Assembly: GCA_019636195.1 (NCBI GenBank)
Contig: JAHBYA010000004.1
Location: 186,001-250,000 of the forward strand
Length of the DNA: 64,000 nucleotides
DNA from: Planctomycetota bacterium
GTDB lineage: Bacteria > Planctomycetota > UBA8742 > UBA2392
Direction of reading: 5' to 3'
In this document: piece after piece, positions 41,280-50,798 of the stretch
Layout of the letters: every line of letters begins with the position of its first letter
How positions within the stretch are numbered: the stretch's first letter is position 1
The notes under the pieces: model-generated
Told to the model about the DNA's origin: nothing
What the model saw: only the letters and a program-made list of their open reading frames with translations
The model's database searches: none
Translations under genes and position numbers: made by a program

Positions 41280-42422
41280 ATGACACTCGCCCGTTTCTTC
41301 TTCTGCCTGCTGCTGGCTGCGCTGGCACTGCCCGCGCTGGCGCAGGACTTCACCGCCTACACCGCCCACGTCACCGGCGAATCCGTCCGCCTGCGCTCAG
41401 GCCCGTCGCTGGCGCACCCGCCTGTGCACGTCATGGCCAAGGGCGAAGCGCTGACCGTGGTCGCCGAGCAGGACGGATGGGCGATTGTGCGCCTGCCTGC
41501 CGCGGCGCCCTGCTGGCTTAGCGCGGACTTCGTCAAGTCCAACGCCAACACCTACGTTGTCACCGCCGACAAGGTCAACCTGCGCGTCACGCCTGACACC
41601 AAGTACTTCAGCGTCGGCCAGGTTGACAAAGACGCGGTTCTCAAGGCTGTCATGGGCGAAGACGGCAAGCCGGCCACCGAAAACGGCTTTGTGCGGGTGG
41701 TGCCGCCCGCCAGCGCGCTGGGTGCCGTCAGCCTGGAGTTCATTGAACGCGCCAAGGTCGAGGCCAAGGCTGAGCCCAAGCCAGAAGGCGAAGTCGCCAA
41801 GCCCGAAGAGCCCAAGCCGCTGGTGAAGAAAGAACAGGTCAAGCGCGATCCAACCGCCAAAGAGCTGGAGGACGAGCGCAAGACTTTCACCGAGCTTGAA
41901 AGGCTGCTGAACGACGAACTGAAGAAGCCCGCCGCGGACATCAGCCTTGCATACATCCGCAAGATGTTTGAGCAGTTCGTTGAGCTGGCGCTGGACAAGG
42001 AAGTGTCAGCCAAGAGCCAGGCCTACATTGAGAAGATCGACGCCACCGAAAAGCTGATCCTGGCCGAGAAAGAGCGTCTGGAGAAAGAAGCCGCTGCGCG
42101 CGCCGCCGAGATCGAGCGCATCAAGAAAGAGGCCGAGCAGATCGGCGAGAAACCCAAAGAAGAGCCCAAGGGCCCCGTTGAGTACATCGCCATCGGCACC
42201 GTCGGCAGCCACGGCAAGACCGCCAAGACGCCTGCCAGCCACCGCCTGTTCGACGAAAGCGGCAAGACGCTGGTTGACCTGCGCTGGGATGGCGGCGACC
42301 TGAGCAAACTGATGGGCAGCCGCGTGGGCATTGTTGGTGAGGTCAAGGAATACAAGGGCTGGCCGCACAAGGTGATCGTCATCAAGCGCATCGACGTGCT
42401 TGAGGAAGGCGAAGAAAAGTAG
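41280..42422 (+). CDS. Secreted protein with SH3b-type domains and coiled coil
   Basis: A 380-residue exported protein. A signal peptide (LARFFFCLLLAALALPALA) is followed by two bacterial SH3-like repeats (YTAHVTGESVRLRSGPS and YVVTADKVNLRVTPDTK). The middle has a Lys/Glu/Pro linker and a long coiled coil (about residues 240-295, ILAEKERLEKEAAARAAEI). A C-terminal small beta domain (~300-380) resembles an OB-like fold (VGSRVGIVGEVKEYKGWPHKVIVI). It probably acts in the periplasm or on the cell wall. Bidirectional terminator follows. Confidence 0.8.
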   Translation: MTLARFFFCLLLAALALPALAQDFTAYTAHVTGESVRLRSGPSLAHPPVHVMAKGEALTVVAEQDGWAIVRLPAAAPCWLSADFVKSNANTYVVTADKVNLRVTPDTKYFSVGQVDKDAVLKAVMGEDGKPATENGFVRVVPPASALGAVSLEFIERAKVEAKAEPKPEGEVAKPEEPKPLVKKEQVKRDPTAKELEDERKTFTELERLLNDELKKPAADISLAYIRKMFEQFVELALDKEVSAKSQAYIEKIDATEKLILAEKERLEKEAAARAAEIERIKKEAEQIGEKPKEEPKGPVEYIAIGTVGSHGKTAKTPASHRLFDESGKTLVDLRWDGGDLSKLMGSRVGIVGEVKEYKGWPHKVIVIKRIDVLEEGEEK

Positions 42423-42437
42423 CGCAAGCCGTAAATG

Positions 42438-42474
42438 AAACAGGGGCAGGTACCAACGGTACCTGCCCCTGTTT
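42438..42474. terminator. Bidirectional terminator
   Basis: AAACAGGGGCAGGTACC (42438-42454) and GGTACCTGCCCCTGTTT (42458-42474) are perfectly complementary over 17 bases around an AAC loop, with T- and A-rich ends on both strands. It separates two convergent genes. Confidence 0.9.
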
Positions 42475-42487
42475 GTGTTGCTGTGTG

Positions 42488-45400
42488 CTACGCGCGCCTG
42501 CGGCGCAGGTACATCGCGCCCGCTGCCAGCCCGAGCATCAGCAGCAGCGCCGTGCCGCTGCCAGCCGGTCCGGCTGAGCAGGCCTCCCAGAACGGGACAA
42601 GCTCAGACTTGCGGCGTCCCGGCGTGATCGTGATGCTGTCGTCGGTGCTGCTGCCACCGCCGTTGATCTGTAGCGTGAATGTCTTGCTGGCTGTTCCGCC
42701 CGCACCGTCGTTGGCGTCAATCGTAAAGGTGTGGGTGCCGGCCTGGCTTTGCAGCGGGGTGCCGTCCAGACGGCCATTGGGCGCCAGTGACAGTCCCAGC
42801 GGCAGGCTTGAACCGACCTGGACGAAGTACTGGTACGGTTCCACGGGGTTGGCGGGGTTGCCGCCGGTGGCACGGATCGTGACGGAGTAGGGGTTCATCA
42901 CGCCGCCTTCAGGCAGGGTTGCGGCGGTGGTGATGGTAAGCGCGCCCGGGATGAAGGCGACGATGTTCATGGTAAAGGTCTTCTCGGCAACTTCAGGAAT
43001 CGCCGAGCTGTCCTCAACCTCGATCGTGAACGTGAAGTCCTGGTTGGGTGGGGTCGCCTGGCCGGTGATGATCACGCCGCCGAACTCGCCGGTCGTGGAA
43101 TTGATGCCCAGGCCGGTCGGTGGCGTGCTGCCGCTCTTCATGCGCCAGGTGTAAGGTGTGCGCCCGAAGCTGGCTTCCATCAGCACCTGGTAGGGGTTGC
43201 CTTCGTGGCCCTGCGGCAGGTTCGAGGTTGTCATGATCTGCAAGGGCTGCGGGATCAACGGATCAATCTGGATCGTGAACGTCTGGCTGCCGGACTCAGG
43301 CGGGAAGGCACCATCGCTGGCCCGCAGCGTGAACTGGTAGGTGCCGGCTGTAGTCGGCGTGCCGCCCAGCGTGCCGCTGTCGGGGTTCAACACCAGCCCC
43401 GGCGGAATCTGGCCGCTGGTTACTGCCCAATGGTACTCGGCGCCGGACGGGCCGGTGAAGCCGCCCGTGGCCTGGAACTGGAACGGCACGCCGCCGTTAT
43501 ACGGCGAAGTTTCAAGGCCGTTGGGCGGGGCGCCGGTCGCACCCTGCGTGGCGGGCGTGATGATGCCGACGTTGGAGTCCTGCGGCAGCACTGAGATGTA
43601 GAACGTACGCGTCACCGAGCCGGCCGCCGAGTCGTTCAGCGTGATGTTGAAGGCGTAGCCGCCCACGGTGCCCGCGCCCGGCGTGCCGCCGAACTGGCCG
43701 TTGCCGGTGTTGAACGACATGCCCGCCAATGCGCCGTTGCCCGCGGGCGCGCCAAGCCACTGGAAGTTGGTCCAAGTGTACGGAGGCGTCCCGCCGCTGG
43801 CGTTGAACTGCACCGGCGAATAGGACTGCAGCTCGGTGGCGTTGGGCAACTGGCTGCCCGTGACAATCTGCAACGGCACGGGCCCGCCGGCATTGTCGAT
43901 AAGGATGTTAAAGGTCTTCTGCGCGTTAGCTGCCGGTGTCGCGCTGTCTTCAACATAGATGGTGACCTGGAATTGTTGCGGCGGGTTTGGCACTTCGACC
44001 GGCGTGGCAGTAAAGGTCAGGGTGTTGTTGGTCAAGGTCATCCAGGCCGGGCCCGCGGTCTTGGCCCAGTTGACGTAGGGCGCGGTGCCGTACTGCGCCG
44101 TGAACGTGAACTGGTAGGGCACGTTGATTGAGGCCGACGGCAGGTTGGTCGGGTCAGTCAGCGCCAGAGCGGGAAGCGAGAACACCGTGAACACTTCATC
44201 GCCGCTGGGGTCAGTCTGCGAGTTGCTGATCGTGGCCCGGTTTGGCGGCGTGCCGACTTCCTTGCCCAGCATCTCCACGTGAAGGATCACGGACGTGCCG
44301 TTGCCCGAAGGCGCCAGCGCCGTGCAATTGAAGTCTATATGCGCTATCTGCGGCCCGGATGTATTACTTATGTACACCGTCTGGTTGCCCGGTATCACCC
44401 AGGGATTACTCGACGACGGCGTGGTCGCAAGCTGCAACGTGCCTACATTCTGGGGCGTGCCGCCCAGGTGAATCGTGTACGAGAAGGTGTGAATCTCAAC
44501 GTCCTTGGGCGAGGTGTTCTGGACCCGCAGGATAATCGGATACACCTGACCCACATACACCTTGGGGGTGCTGCCGACGTACTGCGTGGAGAACATCTCC
44601 AACTGCGTGATCTGTACAATCCCCGGCTGAGGCTTCTCGATCACCTGGATATCGTCCACGTTCCAGCCGCCGGAGTGGTAGGTCGTGATCGCATAGGTCT
44701 GCGTGATCGAGTATCCGAAGCGAAGGCGGGTAGTCACGCCCGATCCGGGATTCTGGCCGAAGTCGTAATCCCGCGCAATCTGCATCCACGCGTTGTCGCG
44801 GTCTTCGCCGTACTGCATGACCCAGACGTCCACCCACTGGCTCGTGAACGGATTCCAGATCTCAACTTCGCAGGGGTGGTAGTAGTAGTAGTACGCGTTC
44901 AACCACTTCCAGAACTTGACTTCCACGGTGCGGTAGCCGGTGATCGTGATCTGCGGCGAATACGCCCAATACCATGCGTTGAGCGTCACGTTGGTCGGCA
45001 CCGGCCCGCCGATCTTCACACCCAGCAGCATGTTGTCTGAAGTTGAAGAACGGTCAAAGGCAGGGTCGCCATAGTCATACGCCGAAGCCGGAGAGCTTTG
45101 GGTAGCATAGCCGCGCTCCCAGCCGCCCGCAGAAGTGTCCGTGTAGGGCATGCCCGGCCCGCTTGGGCCGTATGCCACGTTGTTGGTGCTGTAAACCCAT
45201 CCGGTATCTGTTGAGAAGTCTTCGGTGTACGGGATGGTCATGACCGGATAGGTGAAGCTGGCTGGACGCGTGACCAGCATGCTGAACGTCTTCTGCGCGA
45301 TCAGCTGCGGGGCACCGCTGTCGCGCACCTGGATGGTGAAGCCGTAGTTGCCGGCGTCCGTCGGCGTGCCGCTGATCAGGCCCGTCGAAGAACCCAGCGT

Positions 45401-46216
45401 CAGCCCCGGCGGAAGCACCGAGTTGACCAGCTGCCAGCTGTGGTACGGCGGCGTGCCGTTCTGGGCCGTAAGCTGGATGCCCGAACCGCCGTTCAGCGGC
45501 GAGCCGGCGGGGTGGCTGCCCAGGGCGTTGGGGTTGCTGATGCCCAGCGTTGGCGGCGTCAAGCCGGCGACGTTGACTTCGTCAATGAACCAGCCCGCGG
45601 AGTTCTGTTCGTAGTAGCTGCCGTAGTCGCTCTTGTACGCGAACTCGACGCGCACCTGGCCCCAGTTGCGGTTCAGGGTGATGTTCTTGGCTGTCCAGTT
45701 CACCAGCGCGCTCTGGCCCACGCTGAGCGCCGCGGTCATTTCTTCCTGGTAGTGAATCGTGGACAGCGTCGTGTCCCAGACGCGCACGATCATCGCGTGC
45801 AGGTAGGTCGTGGGATACGCGCTGTAGTAATAGAAGTAGTCGCGCAGGTGCTGGAACGAAAGCACCGGGTTGGGCGCGTAGGTCAGGTCGAGCGTGGGCG
45901 TAAGCACGCCGCCTTCCATGCTGTTGCTGTTGTTGTAGGCGTTTGTGCCGTTGTTCCAGTTCAACGAGTACGGCCCCGAGCCCGGCGCGTACGGCACGAA
46001 TGTCGTGCTCGGCTGTGAGGGCCGATATGTGCCGTTGGCGTCAACGTTCCACAGGTTGGTGCCCGTGCTGCCAGGCTTCAACTGCCAACCGGTGGGCAAC
46101 GTGTTCAGCGTCGGGAAGGCCTGCGGCCATTGCGCACTCAGGTCAGGCGCAGCGATCGCCAGCAACGCAAACAGGGTCAGGCTGGCGGCGACTTTCAGGA
46201 TTGTACGGGGTGCCAT
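42488..46216 (-). CDS. Large secreted Ig-repeat protein with Cys-type C-terminal sorting signal
   Basis: A 1242-residue surface protein. ATG 46216 has a GGAGGAG ribosome binding site and opens a signal peptide (MAPRTILKVAASLTLFALLAIA). Residues ~30-240 and 360-560 resemble beta-sandwich domains of extracellular enzymes or immune-inhibitor-type proteins. At least six putative Ig (He_PIG) repeats show the pattern PPGLxLxxxTGxxxGTPT...F(T/Q)(I/L)xVxD. The C-terminus CSAGPAGSGTALLLMLG... then YLRRRRA is a Cys-small residues-TM-Arg sorting tag, as recognised by rhomboid-type or related sortases. Adhesive or structural role is likely. No catalytic motif is seen. Confidence 0.8.
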   Translation of the reverse strand: MAPRTILKVAASLTLFALLAIAAPDLSAQWPQAFPTLNTLPTGWQLKPGSTGTNLWNVDANGTYRPSQPSTTFVPYAPGSGPYSLNWNNGTNAYNNSNSMEGGVLTPTLDLTYAPNPVLSFQHLRDYFYYYSAYPTTYLHAMIVRVWDTTLSTIHYQEEMTAALSVGQSALVNWTAKNITLNRNWGQVRVEFAYKSDYGSYYEQNSAGWFIDEVNVAGLTPPTLGISNPNALGSHPAGSPLNGGSGIQLTAQNGTPPYHSWQLVNSVLPPGLTLGSSTGLISGTPTDAGNYGFTIQVRDSGAPQLIAQKTFSMLVTRPASFTYPVMTIPYTEDFSTDTGWVYSTNNVAYGPSGPGMPYTDTSAGGWERGYATQSSPASAYDYGDPAFDRSSTSDNMLLGVKIGGPVPTNVTLNAWYWAYSPQITITGYRTVEVKFWKWLNAYYYYYHPCEVEIWNPFTSQWVDVWVMQYGEDRDNAWMQIARDYDFGQNPGSGVTTRLRFGYSITQTYAITTYHSGGWNVDDIQVIEKPQPGIVQITQLEMFSTQYVGSTPKVYVGQVYPIILRVQNTSPKDVEIHTFSYTIHLGGTPQNVGTLQLATTPSSSNPWVIPGNQTVYISNTSGPQIAHIDFNCTALAPSGNGTSVILHVEMLGKEVGTPPNRATISNSQTDPSGDEVFTVFSLPALALTDPTNLPSASINVPYQFTFTAQYGTAPYVNWAKTAGPAWMTLTNNTLTFTATPVEVPNPPQQFQVTIYVEDSATPAANAQKTFNILIDNAGGPVPLQIVTGSQLPNATELQSYSPVQFNASGGTPPYTWTNFQWLGAPAGNGALAGMSFNTGNGQFGGTPGAGTVGGYAFNITLNDSAAGSVTRTFYISVLPQDSNVGIITPATQGATGAPPNGLETSPYNGGVPFQFQATGGFTGPSGAEYHWAVTSGQIPPGLVLNPDSGTLGGTPTTAGTYQFTLRASDGAFPPESGSQTFTIQIDPLIPQPLQIMTTSNLPQGHEGNPYQVLMEASFGRTPYTWRMKSGSTPPTGLGINSTTGEFGGVIITGQATPPNQDFTFTIEVEDSSAIPEVAEKTFTMNIVAFIPGALTITTAATLPEGGVMNPYSVTIRATGGNPANPVEPYQYFVQVGSSLPLGLSLAPNGRLDGTPLQSQAGTHTFTIDANDGAGGTASKTFTLQINGGGSSTDDSITITPGRRKSELVPFWEACSAGPAGSGTALLLMLGLAAGAMYLRRRRA

Positions 46217-46506
46217 CGTCTCCTCCAAAGACTCGGGCTGCCTCTTGCCGTGGGGCAAACTGCTATCGGCACAGCCCAGCTGTGCCAGATCGACCCCCGG
46301 ATTCAGCGAATTACCACGCGAGAGGGATAGTACCACAAAGTGCGGTGCTGGCAAGGATTTCGGACAAATCCTTACACCAGATTCTTACACGCGTCCGGCC
46401 CATGCGGGCATTGGACTTATGACGATTTGGCAGTCTGGTGTGTTTGGCCAGCCAGATGCCACAGAAAGGCCCCGCGCCAGCCGTTGCCTGACCCGAATTC
46501 TGCCCT
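46217..46506. other. Gene-free stretch upstream of the Ig-repeat gene
   Basis: A 290-base region without a convincing frame. It must hold the promoter of the Ig-repeat gene, but no clear -35/-10 pair stands out. No hairpin with T-tract was noticed. Confidence 0.5.
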
Positions 46507-47148
46507 TCAATACACCAGCTTCCATGCCGCCGTGGAACCGGCGGGGACAGTGCTCAGCGGTTCGAACTTCACGTCCGGCTCTTCCTTGACCGCCTCGTGA
46601 AACGCATCGGAGCAGTACACCGACCAGTGCGTGCCCAGGTCTTCTCCCAGTTTGCAAGCCACGTTCACCTCCTGCCCGTACACATCCTGGTCGCCGAACT
46701 TGAGCACCTTGCCCCAGCCCAGCCCGACGCTCAGCAGCAGCTTCTCGGCTTCGGGGCGCTTCTTGTTGTAATCGCGACTTGCCTTCTGCATGGCCACGGC
46801 GCAACGGGCCGCCGCCAGCGGTTTTCGAAACAGCACCATCATGCTGTCGCCTTCTACTTTAAGCAGCGTGCCGCCGTGCTGTTCAATGACGGGTATGTAA
46901 ACGCGAAAGCTCTCGTAGATCACCTGCAGGAAGTGGCAGATGCCGAACTCGGCCACATGGCGCGAAAAGCCCGCGAGGTCGGTGAACATCACGGCCCAGT
47001 CTTCGCCGAACAACTCCCAGATTTGGGCGTCGATCGCCGCCTTGTCGCTGCCCTTGTCGGCGCGTTCGCCCAACAGCCGGTTGAGTCGTTGCTGCATGGC
47101 GGGATATGTGACGGCATGGCTGACGGGCAGCAGCACGTGAGAAAGCAT
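46507..47148 (-). CDS. Class III adenylate/guanylate cyclase domain protein
   Basis: A 213-residue soluble cyclase homology domain. The metal-binding Asp lies in MFTDLAGFSRHV and the second in KVEGDSMMVLF. The central FGDQDVYGQEVNVACKLGE matches the G-x-D-V-x-G-x-x-V-N-x-A-x-(R/K)L motif, with the substrate-recognition positions harder to place. It may make cAMP or be a degenerate regulator. The start at 47148 has an AGGAG ribosome binding site and spacing 6. Its termini lack other sensor domains. Confidence 0.8.
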   Translation of the reverse strand: MLSHVLLPVSHAVTYPAMQQRLNRLLGERADKGSDKAAIDAQIWELFGEDWAVMFTDLAGFSRHVAEFGICHFLQVIYESFRVYIPVIEQHGGTLLKVEGDSMMVLFRKPLAAARCAVAMQKASRDYNKKRPEAEKLLLSVGLGWGKVLKFGDQDVYGQEVNVACKLGEDLGTHWSVYCSDAFHEAVKEEPDVKFEPLSTVPAGSTAAWKLVY

Positions 47149-47226
47149 CGGCGTCTCCTTGGGCACAGCATAGCAAAGGGCAAACAGGAGCGTGTACCTA
47201 CGGCCTCCGCCTCTGTTTCGGCCTGC

Positions 47227-47673
47227 CTATCGCAGCACACTTTTGTCAAAGGCGTCGGGATAGTGCTCGGCTTGGGCGGGCTCGCCGTTTTCATCCAGTT
47301 CAACGCCCACAATGTCGAAGCGCAGCACGTCGTGAAAGCCCCTGCGGCGCAGCAGACGCTTCGCGGTCTCGACCACCTGGCGCTGCTTGGTGATGTTCAC
47401 GGCGTCGCGCGGCGCAACCAGTCCACCCCTGGCGCGGGCGCGCACTTCGACGACCACCAGCCCTTCTGCGCCGCGCATGCGCCCAACCAGGTCTAGTTCG
47501 CCGTCTTCATCGTGCATGCCCTGCTCGATCAGTTTGAAGCGGCGGTGCTTGCGCAAAAACGCCAGCGCGAATGCCTCAGCCCTGTTCCCCACCGCCCGAG
47601 AAGCAGAAACTCCGCTGACGCCCTTGGGCTTGAGCTTCCACCAGATTTCCTGCATCAACTCGATCACAAACAT
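47227..47673 (-). CDS. YraN/UPF0102 family endonuclease-like protein
   Basis: A 148-residue protein starting MFVIELMQEIWWKLKP. The UPF0102 core is visible: GNRAEAFALAFLRKHRRFKLIEQ, GELDLVGR and VVVEVRARARG, the E-x-D...E-x-K-like nuclease motif (with R in place of K), and the TKQRQVVETAKRLL helix. Function is not firmly known; members fold like restriction endonucleases. It stands between the ribosomal superoperon and the cyclase gene. Confidence 0.85.
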   Translation of the reverse strand: MFVIELMQEIWWKLKPKGVSGVSASRAVGNRAEAFALAFLRKHRRFKLIEQGMHDEDGELDLVGRMRGAEGLVVVEVRARARGGLVAPRDAVNITKQRQVVETAKRLLRRRGFHDVLRFDIVGVELDENGEPAQAEHYPDAFDKSVLR

Positions 47674-47834
47674 GGTGCCATTACAGACTCTGTCGGCGCA
47701 CCCGAAAAGACCTGATCGTGGCGGCAAGTGAAGTGCCTTCCACAGATTGCGCAGATCGCATGGAACTGCCTCAGTCTCCTGCTGTCATTGCCCGCACCAG
47801 ACATCCAACCGGCTGCAAGGCTGCAGTTAACGCG

Positions 47835-47862
47835 AAAGACAGGCGCCGGGGCGCCTGTCTTT
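47835..47862 (-). terminator. Terminator of the ribosomal superoperon
   Basis: AAAGACAGGCGCC (47835-47847) and GGCGCCTGTCTTT (47850-47862) form a 13-base perfect stem with a two-base loop, 17 bases past the rplS stop. A weak T-rich end follows on the minus strand. Confidence 0.8.
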
Positions 47863-47878
47863 CAGGATTTGGCTGAGA

Positions 47879-48328
47879 CTATGCCTTGGCTTCTTCCTTC
47901 GGCGCCTCGGCAGGCTTGGCTTCGCCCTTGGGACTGTCGCCGGTTCGGCCTTCGTCGATCTGGCCAAGGTGGTCGGCATCGACGCGCTCCTTGACACGGG
48001 TGGCTTTGCCGACGCGGTCGCGCAGGTAGTACAGCTTGGCGCGGCGCACCTGCCCGGCGCGCTTGACCTCGATCTTTGCGACGTTGGGGCTGTGCAGCGG
48101 AAAGATGCGTTCAACGCCTTCGCCCTCAACGATGCGGCGCACGGTAAAAGTCTCGCGCAGGCCGCCGCCCTTGCGGGCGATGCAAACGCCGCTGAAAAGC
48201 TGGATGCGCTCTTCTTTTTCGCCTTCCCGGATGCGCACGTGCACTTCCAGTGTGTCACCGACGTGGAAGACCGGGATGTCGGTCTTTTTGATCTCGGCGC
48301 GTTCCAGCTCATATGCAAAACCGCTCAT
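47879..48328 (-). CDS. rplS: 50S ribosomal protein L19
   Basis: L19 sits at the interface of the subunits. The 149-residue product has the family core [21 protein letters not shown] (one residue differs), [34 protein letters not shown] and [11 protein letters not shown]. An acidic/Ala-rich C-terminal tail of about 35 residues ([13 protein letters not shown]) is unusual. Start MSGFAYELE was chosen because AGGAG lies seven bases upstream. It follows trmD in the standard order. Confidence 0.95.
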   Translation of the reverse strand: MSGFAYELERAEIKKTDIPVFHVGDTLEVHVRIREGEKEERIQLFSGVCIARKGGGLRETFTVRRIVEGEGVERIFPLHSPNVAKIEVKRAGQVRRAKLYYLRDRVGKATRVKERVDADHLGQIDEGRTGDSPKGEAKPAEAPKEEAKA

Positions 48329-48392
48329 GGCCATACTCCTGTTGCTGCGTGTGTCCCTTTGCCCGGCCCATCGCTTACGCAACGGGCTCTGG

Positions 48393-49079
48393 TTACTGCT
48401 GTTGCAGGTCCGGGCGTCGCTTTTGCGTGCGCAGCCGGGACTGCTCCTGTCTCCATTTTTCAATCTCGCCGTGGTGGCCGCTCTGCAGCACTTGCGGCAC
48501 CTTCATGCCCTCGTACTCGGCGGGCCGCGTGTACTGCGGATACTCCAGCCCGCCCTGCAACGCTTCACTGAAGCTGTCCTGGGCCGCGCTGCCTTCATCA
48601 CCCAGCACACCCGGCAGCAGCCGCACGACGGCGTCCACGATCGTCAGGGCGGGCAACTCGCCCCCGGACAGCACGTAGTCGCCTACGCTGATTTCGTCCC
48701 ACGGCCAGCCGATGCGTATGCGCTCGTCAAACCCCTCGTAGCGCCCGCACAACATCACGATGCGCGGCTTGCCCGCCAGCTCATGGGCAACGCGCTGGGT
48801 GAACCGACGGCCCTGCGGCGTCAGCAGCACCATGTGGGCTTGGCCCGCCTGCGGCAGCACATGTCGCAGGCAGTCGAAGACCGGTTCGGGCTTCAGCACC
48901 ATGCCGGGGCCGCCGCCGAAGGGGCGGTCATCCACGGACTGGTGCACCCCTTTCGCGAAGTCACGAAAGTTGTGCAGGTGGTACTCCACGGCGCCCTGTC
49001 GCTCGGCAATGGCGGGGATGCTTTCCGAAAGCACCGCCCGGCACAGGCCGGGAAACAGGGTCAAGATGTCAAAGCGCAT
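48393..49079 (-). CDS. trmD: tRNA (guanine-N1)-methyltransferase
   Basis: TrmD methylates G37 of tRNAs, preventing frameshifts. A 228-residue SPOUT-fold knotted enzyme. Motifs: [43 protein letters not shown] and [33 protein letters not shown]. The start is one of three close ATGs; 49079 gives the canonical [10 protein letters not shown]. The usual partners rpsP and rimM are absent here; instead it follows rplQ by 33 bases and precedes rplS, extending the ribosomal superoperon. Confidence 0.95.
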   Translation of the reverse strand: MRFDILTLFPGLCRAVLSESIPAIAERQGAVEYHLHNFRDFAKGVHQSVDDRPFGGGPGMVLKPEPVFDCLRHVLPQAGQAHMVLLTPQGRRFTQRVAHELAGKPRIVMLCGRYEGFDERIRIGWPWDEISVGDYVLSGGELPALTIVDAVVRLLPGVLGDEGSAAQDSFSEALQGGLEYPQYTRPAEYEGMKVPQVLQSGHHGEIEKWRQEQSRLRTQKRRPDLQQQ

Positions 49080-49112
49080 GGCCATGCCGGCCACTCACGG
49101 TCCGTCAACCTG

Positions 49113-49643
49113 CTACTCGGCCTTCTTTTCGGCCTTCTTCTTTTCCTTCGTCACCTTGGTCCACGGTGACTCGGTCAGCTCAAGGATGCACTGGCTGGCG
49201 TTGTCGCCGGTGCGGCGCCGCGCCATGCGGATGATACGGGTGTAGCCGCCATCCCGCTTGCTGTTGCGCTTGCCGATGTCCTGCACCAGCTTCTGCAGCG
49301 TGGTGCGCGCCAGCGTGCGGGTCTTGACCACCTTTTCCTTGCCCTCGCCCGCGGTCTCCGTGCTGGTGATGGGCGCCTCAAGCTTGCGGTTGCCCACCAG
49401 CTCAATGCAGCGGCGCATCAGGTGCAGCTTGTGGCCTTTCTCCTCGGGTGTGCCCTCGGGGGCGTTGAACGCCAGCTTGCCAAGGTGAATCGCCTTTTCC
49501 GCCAGCGGCTGGAACTGCTTGGCCTTTTCCACGGTGGTGACGATGCGCTCGTTGTCAATCAGCGCCTGCACCATGTTGCGTCCCATGGCTTTGCGATGGC
49601 TGGGCGTTACCCCGAGTTTTCTTCCGCGTTTCCGGTGCCGCAT
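49113..49643 (-). CDS. rplQ: 50S ribosomal protein L17
   Basis: L17 (176 residues). Starts MRHRKRGRKLGVTPSHRKAM, the universal N-terminus, and contains TTVEKAKQFQPLAEKAI. It is longer than the usual 120-130 because of an insertion (APITSTETAGEGKEKVVK) and a Lys/Glu-rich C-terminal tail (KKAEKKAE). It follows rpoA, the normal position. Confidence 0.96.
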   Translation of the reverse strand: MRHRKRGRKLGVTPSHRKAMGRNMVQALIDNERIVTTVEKAKQFQPLAEKAIHLGKLAFNAPEGTPEEKGHKLHLMRRCIELVGNRKLEAPITSTETAGEGKEKVVKTRTLARTTLQKLVQDIGKRNSKRDGGYTRIIRMARRRTGDNASQCILELTESPWTKVTKEKKKAEKKAE

Positions 49644-49694
49644 GACTTGCTCCTGTCTGGCTCAGTGCCCGGCGCTGTCGTGCCGGGCTGTTGG

Positions 49695-50738
49695 CTACAT
49701 CTGTCCGCTGCCTACGCCGGCCATGCCCGCTTCCGCGCCGATGCCGTAGTCGGCGAGGTTGACGCCGAAGCGCAGGCCCATGTCTTCAATCTTCTTCTTG
49801 ATTTCCTTGAGCGTGGTCTTGCCCAGGTTGCGAATCTCAAGCAGGTCGTCTTCGCTGCGGGCCACGAGGTCCGCGATGGTGTGAATGCGCTCGGCGCGCA
49901 TGCAGTTGTTGGCGCGCACGTTCAGGTCAAGCTCGGTGATCGGGCGCAGCAGCAGCTGGCGCAGGCGATCCACTTCGTCGCTGCGGCGGCCGGCATCGCC
50001 CACCTTGGCGCCTTCCGCGAGCAACTGGTCCTTCAGCTCGTAGTACTGCACGAACGGGTTGAGGTGCTTGCGCATGATTTTGGCGGCTTCGACGAGGCAG
50101 AACTCGGGGTCCTTGGTGCCGTCGGTCCAGATTTCAAGGATCAGGCGGTCGTAGTTGGTCAGCTTGCCGACGCGGGTGTACTCGGTCTTGAAGCGCACGC
50201 GCGTGATCGGGCTGAAGTTGGCATCAAGCCAGATCAGGCCAAGTTCGCTGCTGCCCTGGCTGAGCTCTTCGGCGGTCTGGTAGCCGCGGCCGCGGCGCAC
50301 GGCGACCTCAAGCTCAAAGGGCTGCTGCGCGGTCAGGTGGCAGAGCACCAGCTCAGGGTTCATGATTTCGGCGTCGGCGTCGGCGTTGAAGTCGGCGGCG
50401 GTGACGGCGCCCTTCTTGTTGGCCTTGAGCGTGAGCACCTTGGGCGCGTCGGTCGTGAGCGCGACCTGGAGCTTCTTGACGGCCTGCACGATGTGCGGCA
50501 CGTCTTCCAGGATGCCCTTGGGGCTTTCAAACTCGTGGCTGACGCCCTTGATGCGCATGCTCACGGGCGCGGTGCCTTCAAGGCTGGAAAGCAGGATGCG
50601 TCGCAGGCTGTTGCCGATGGTGGTACCGAACCCGCGCTCGAAGGGCTCAACGGTAAACTTACCGTAGCTCTCGGTCTGGGTTTCCTTGTCACACACCAGT
50701 CGGTTCGGCAACTCGAGCCCACGCCAGCGGATTCTCAT
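49695..50738 (-). CDS. rpoA: DNA-directed RNA polymerase subunit alpha
   Basis: RNA polymerase alpha (347 residues). The N-terminal assembly domain has YGKFTVEPFERGFGTTIGNSLRRILLSSLEG and later FKTEYTRVGKLTNYDRLILEIWTDG. The C-terminal domain has AERIHTIADLVARSEDDLLEIRNLGKTTLKEIKKKIEDMGLRFG, which contacts promoter UP elements and activators. The gene follows rpsK directly, with rpsD missing between. Confidence 0.97.
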   Translation of the reverse strand: MRIRWRGLELPNRLVCDKETQTESYGKFTVEPFERGFGTTIGNSLRRILLSSLEGTAPVSMRIKGVSHEFESPKGILEDVPHIVQAVKKLQVALTTDAPKVLTLKANKKGAVTAADFNADADAEIMNPELVLCHLTAQQPFELEVAVRRGRGYQTAEELSQGSSELGLIWLDANFSPITRVRFKTEYTRVGKLTNYDRLILEIWTDGTKDPEFCLVEAAKIMRKHLNPFVQYYELKDQLLAEGAKVGDAGRRSDEVDRLRQLLLRPITELDLNVRANNCMRAERIHTIADLVARSEDDLLEIRNLGKTTLKEIKKKIEDMGLRFGVNLADYGIGAEAGMAGVGSGQM

Positions 50739-50798
50739 TCCATGTCTCCTAGGTCGGTCTCTGCTAGATCCCTGCTTGAACTTCCGTGCACTCGCGCG

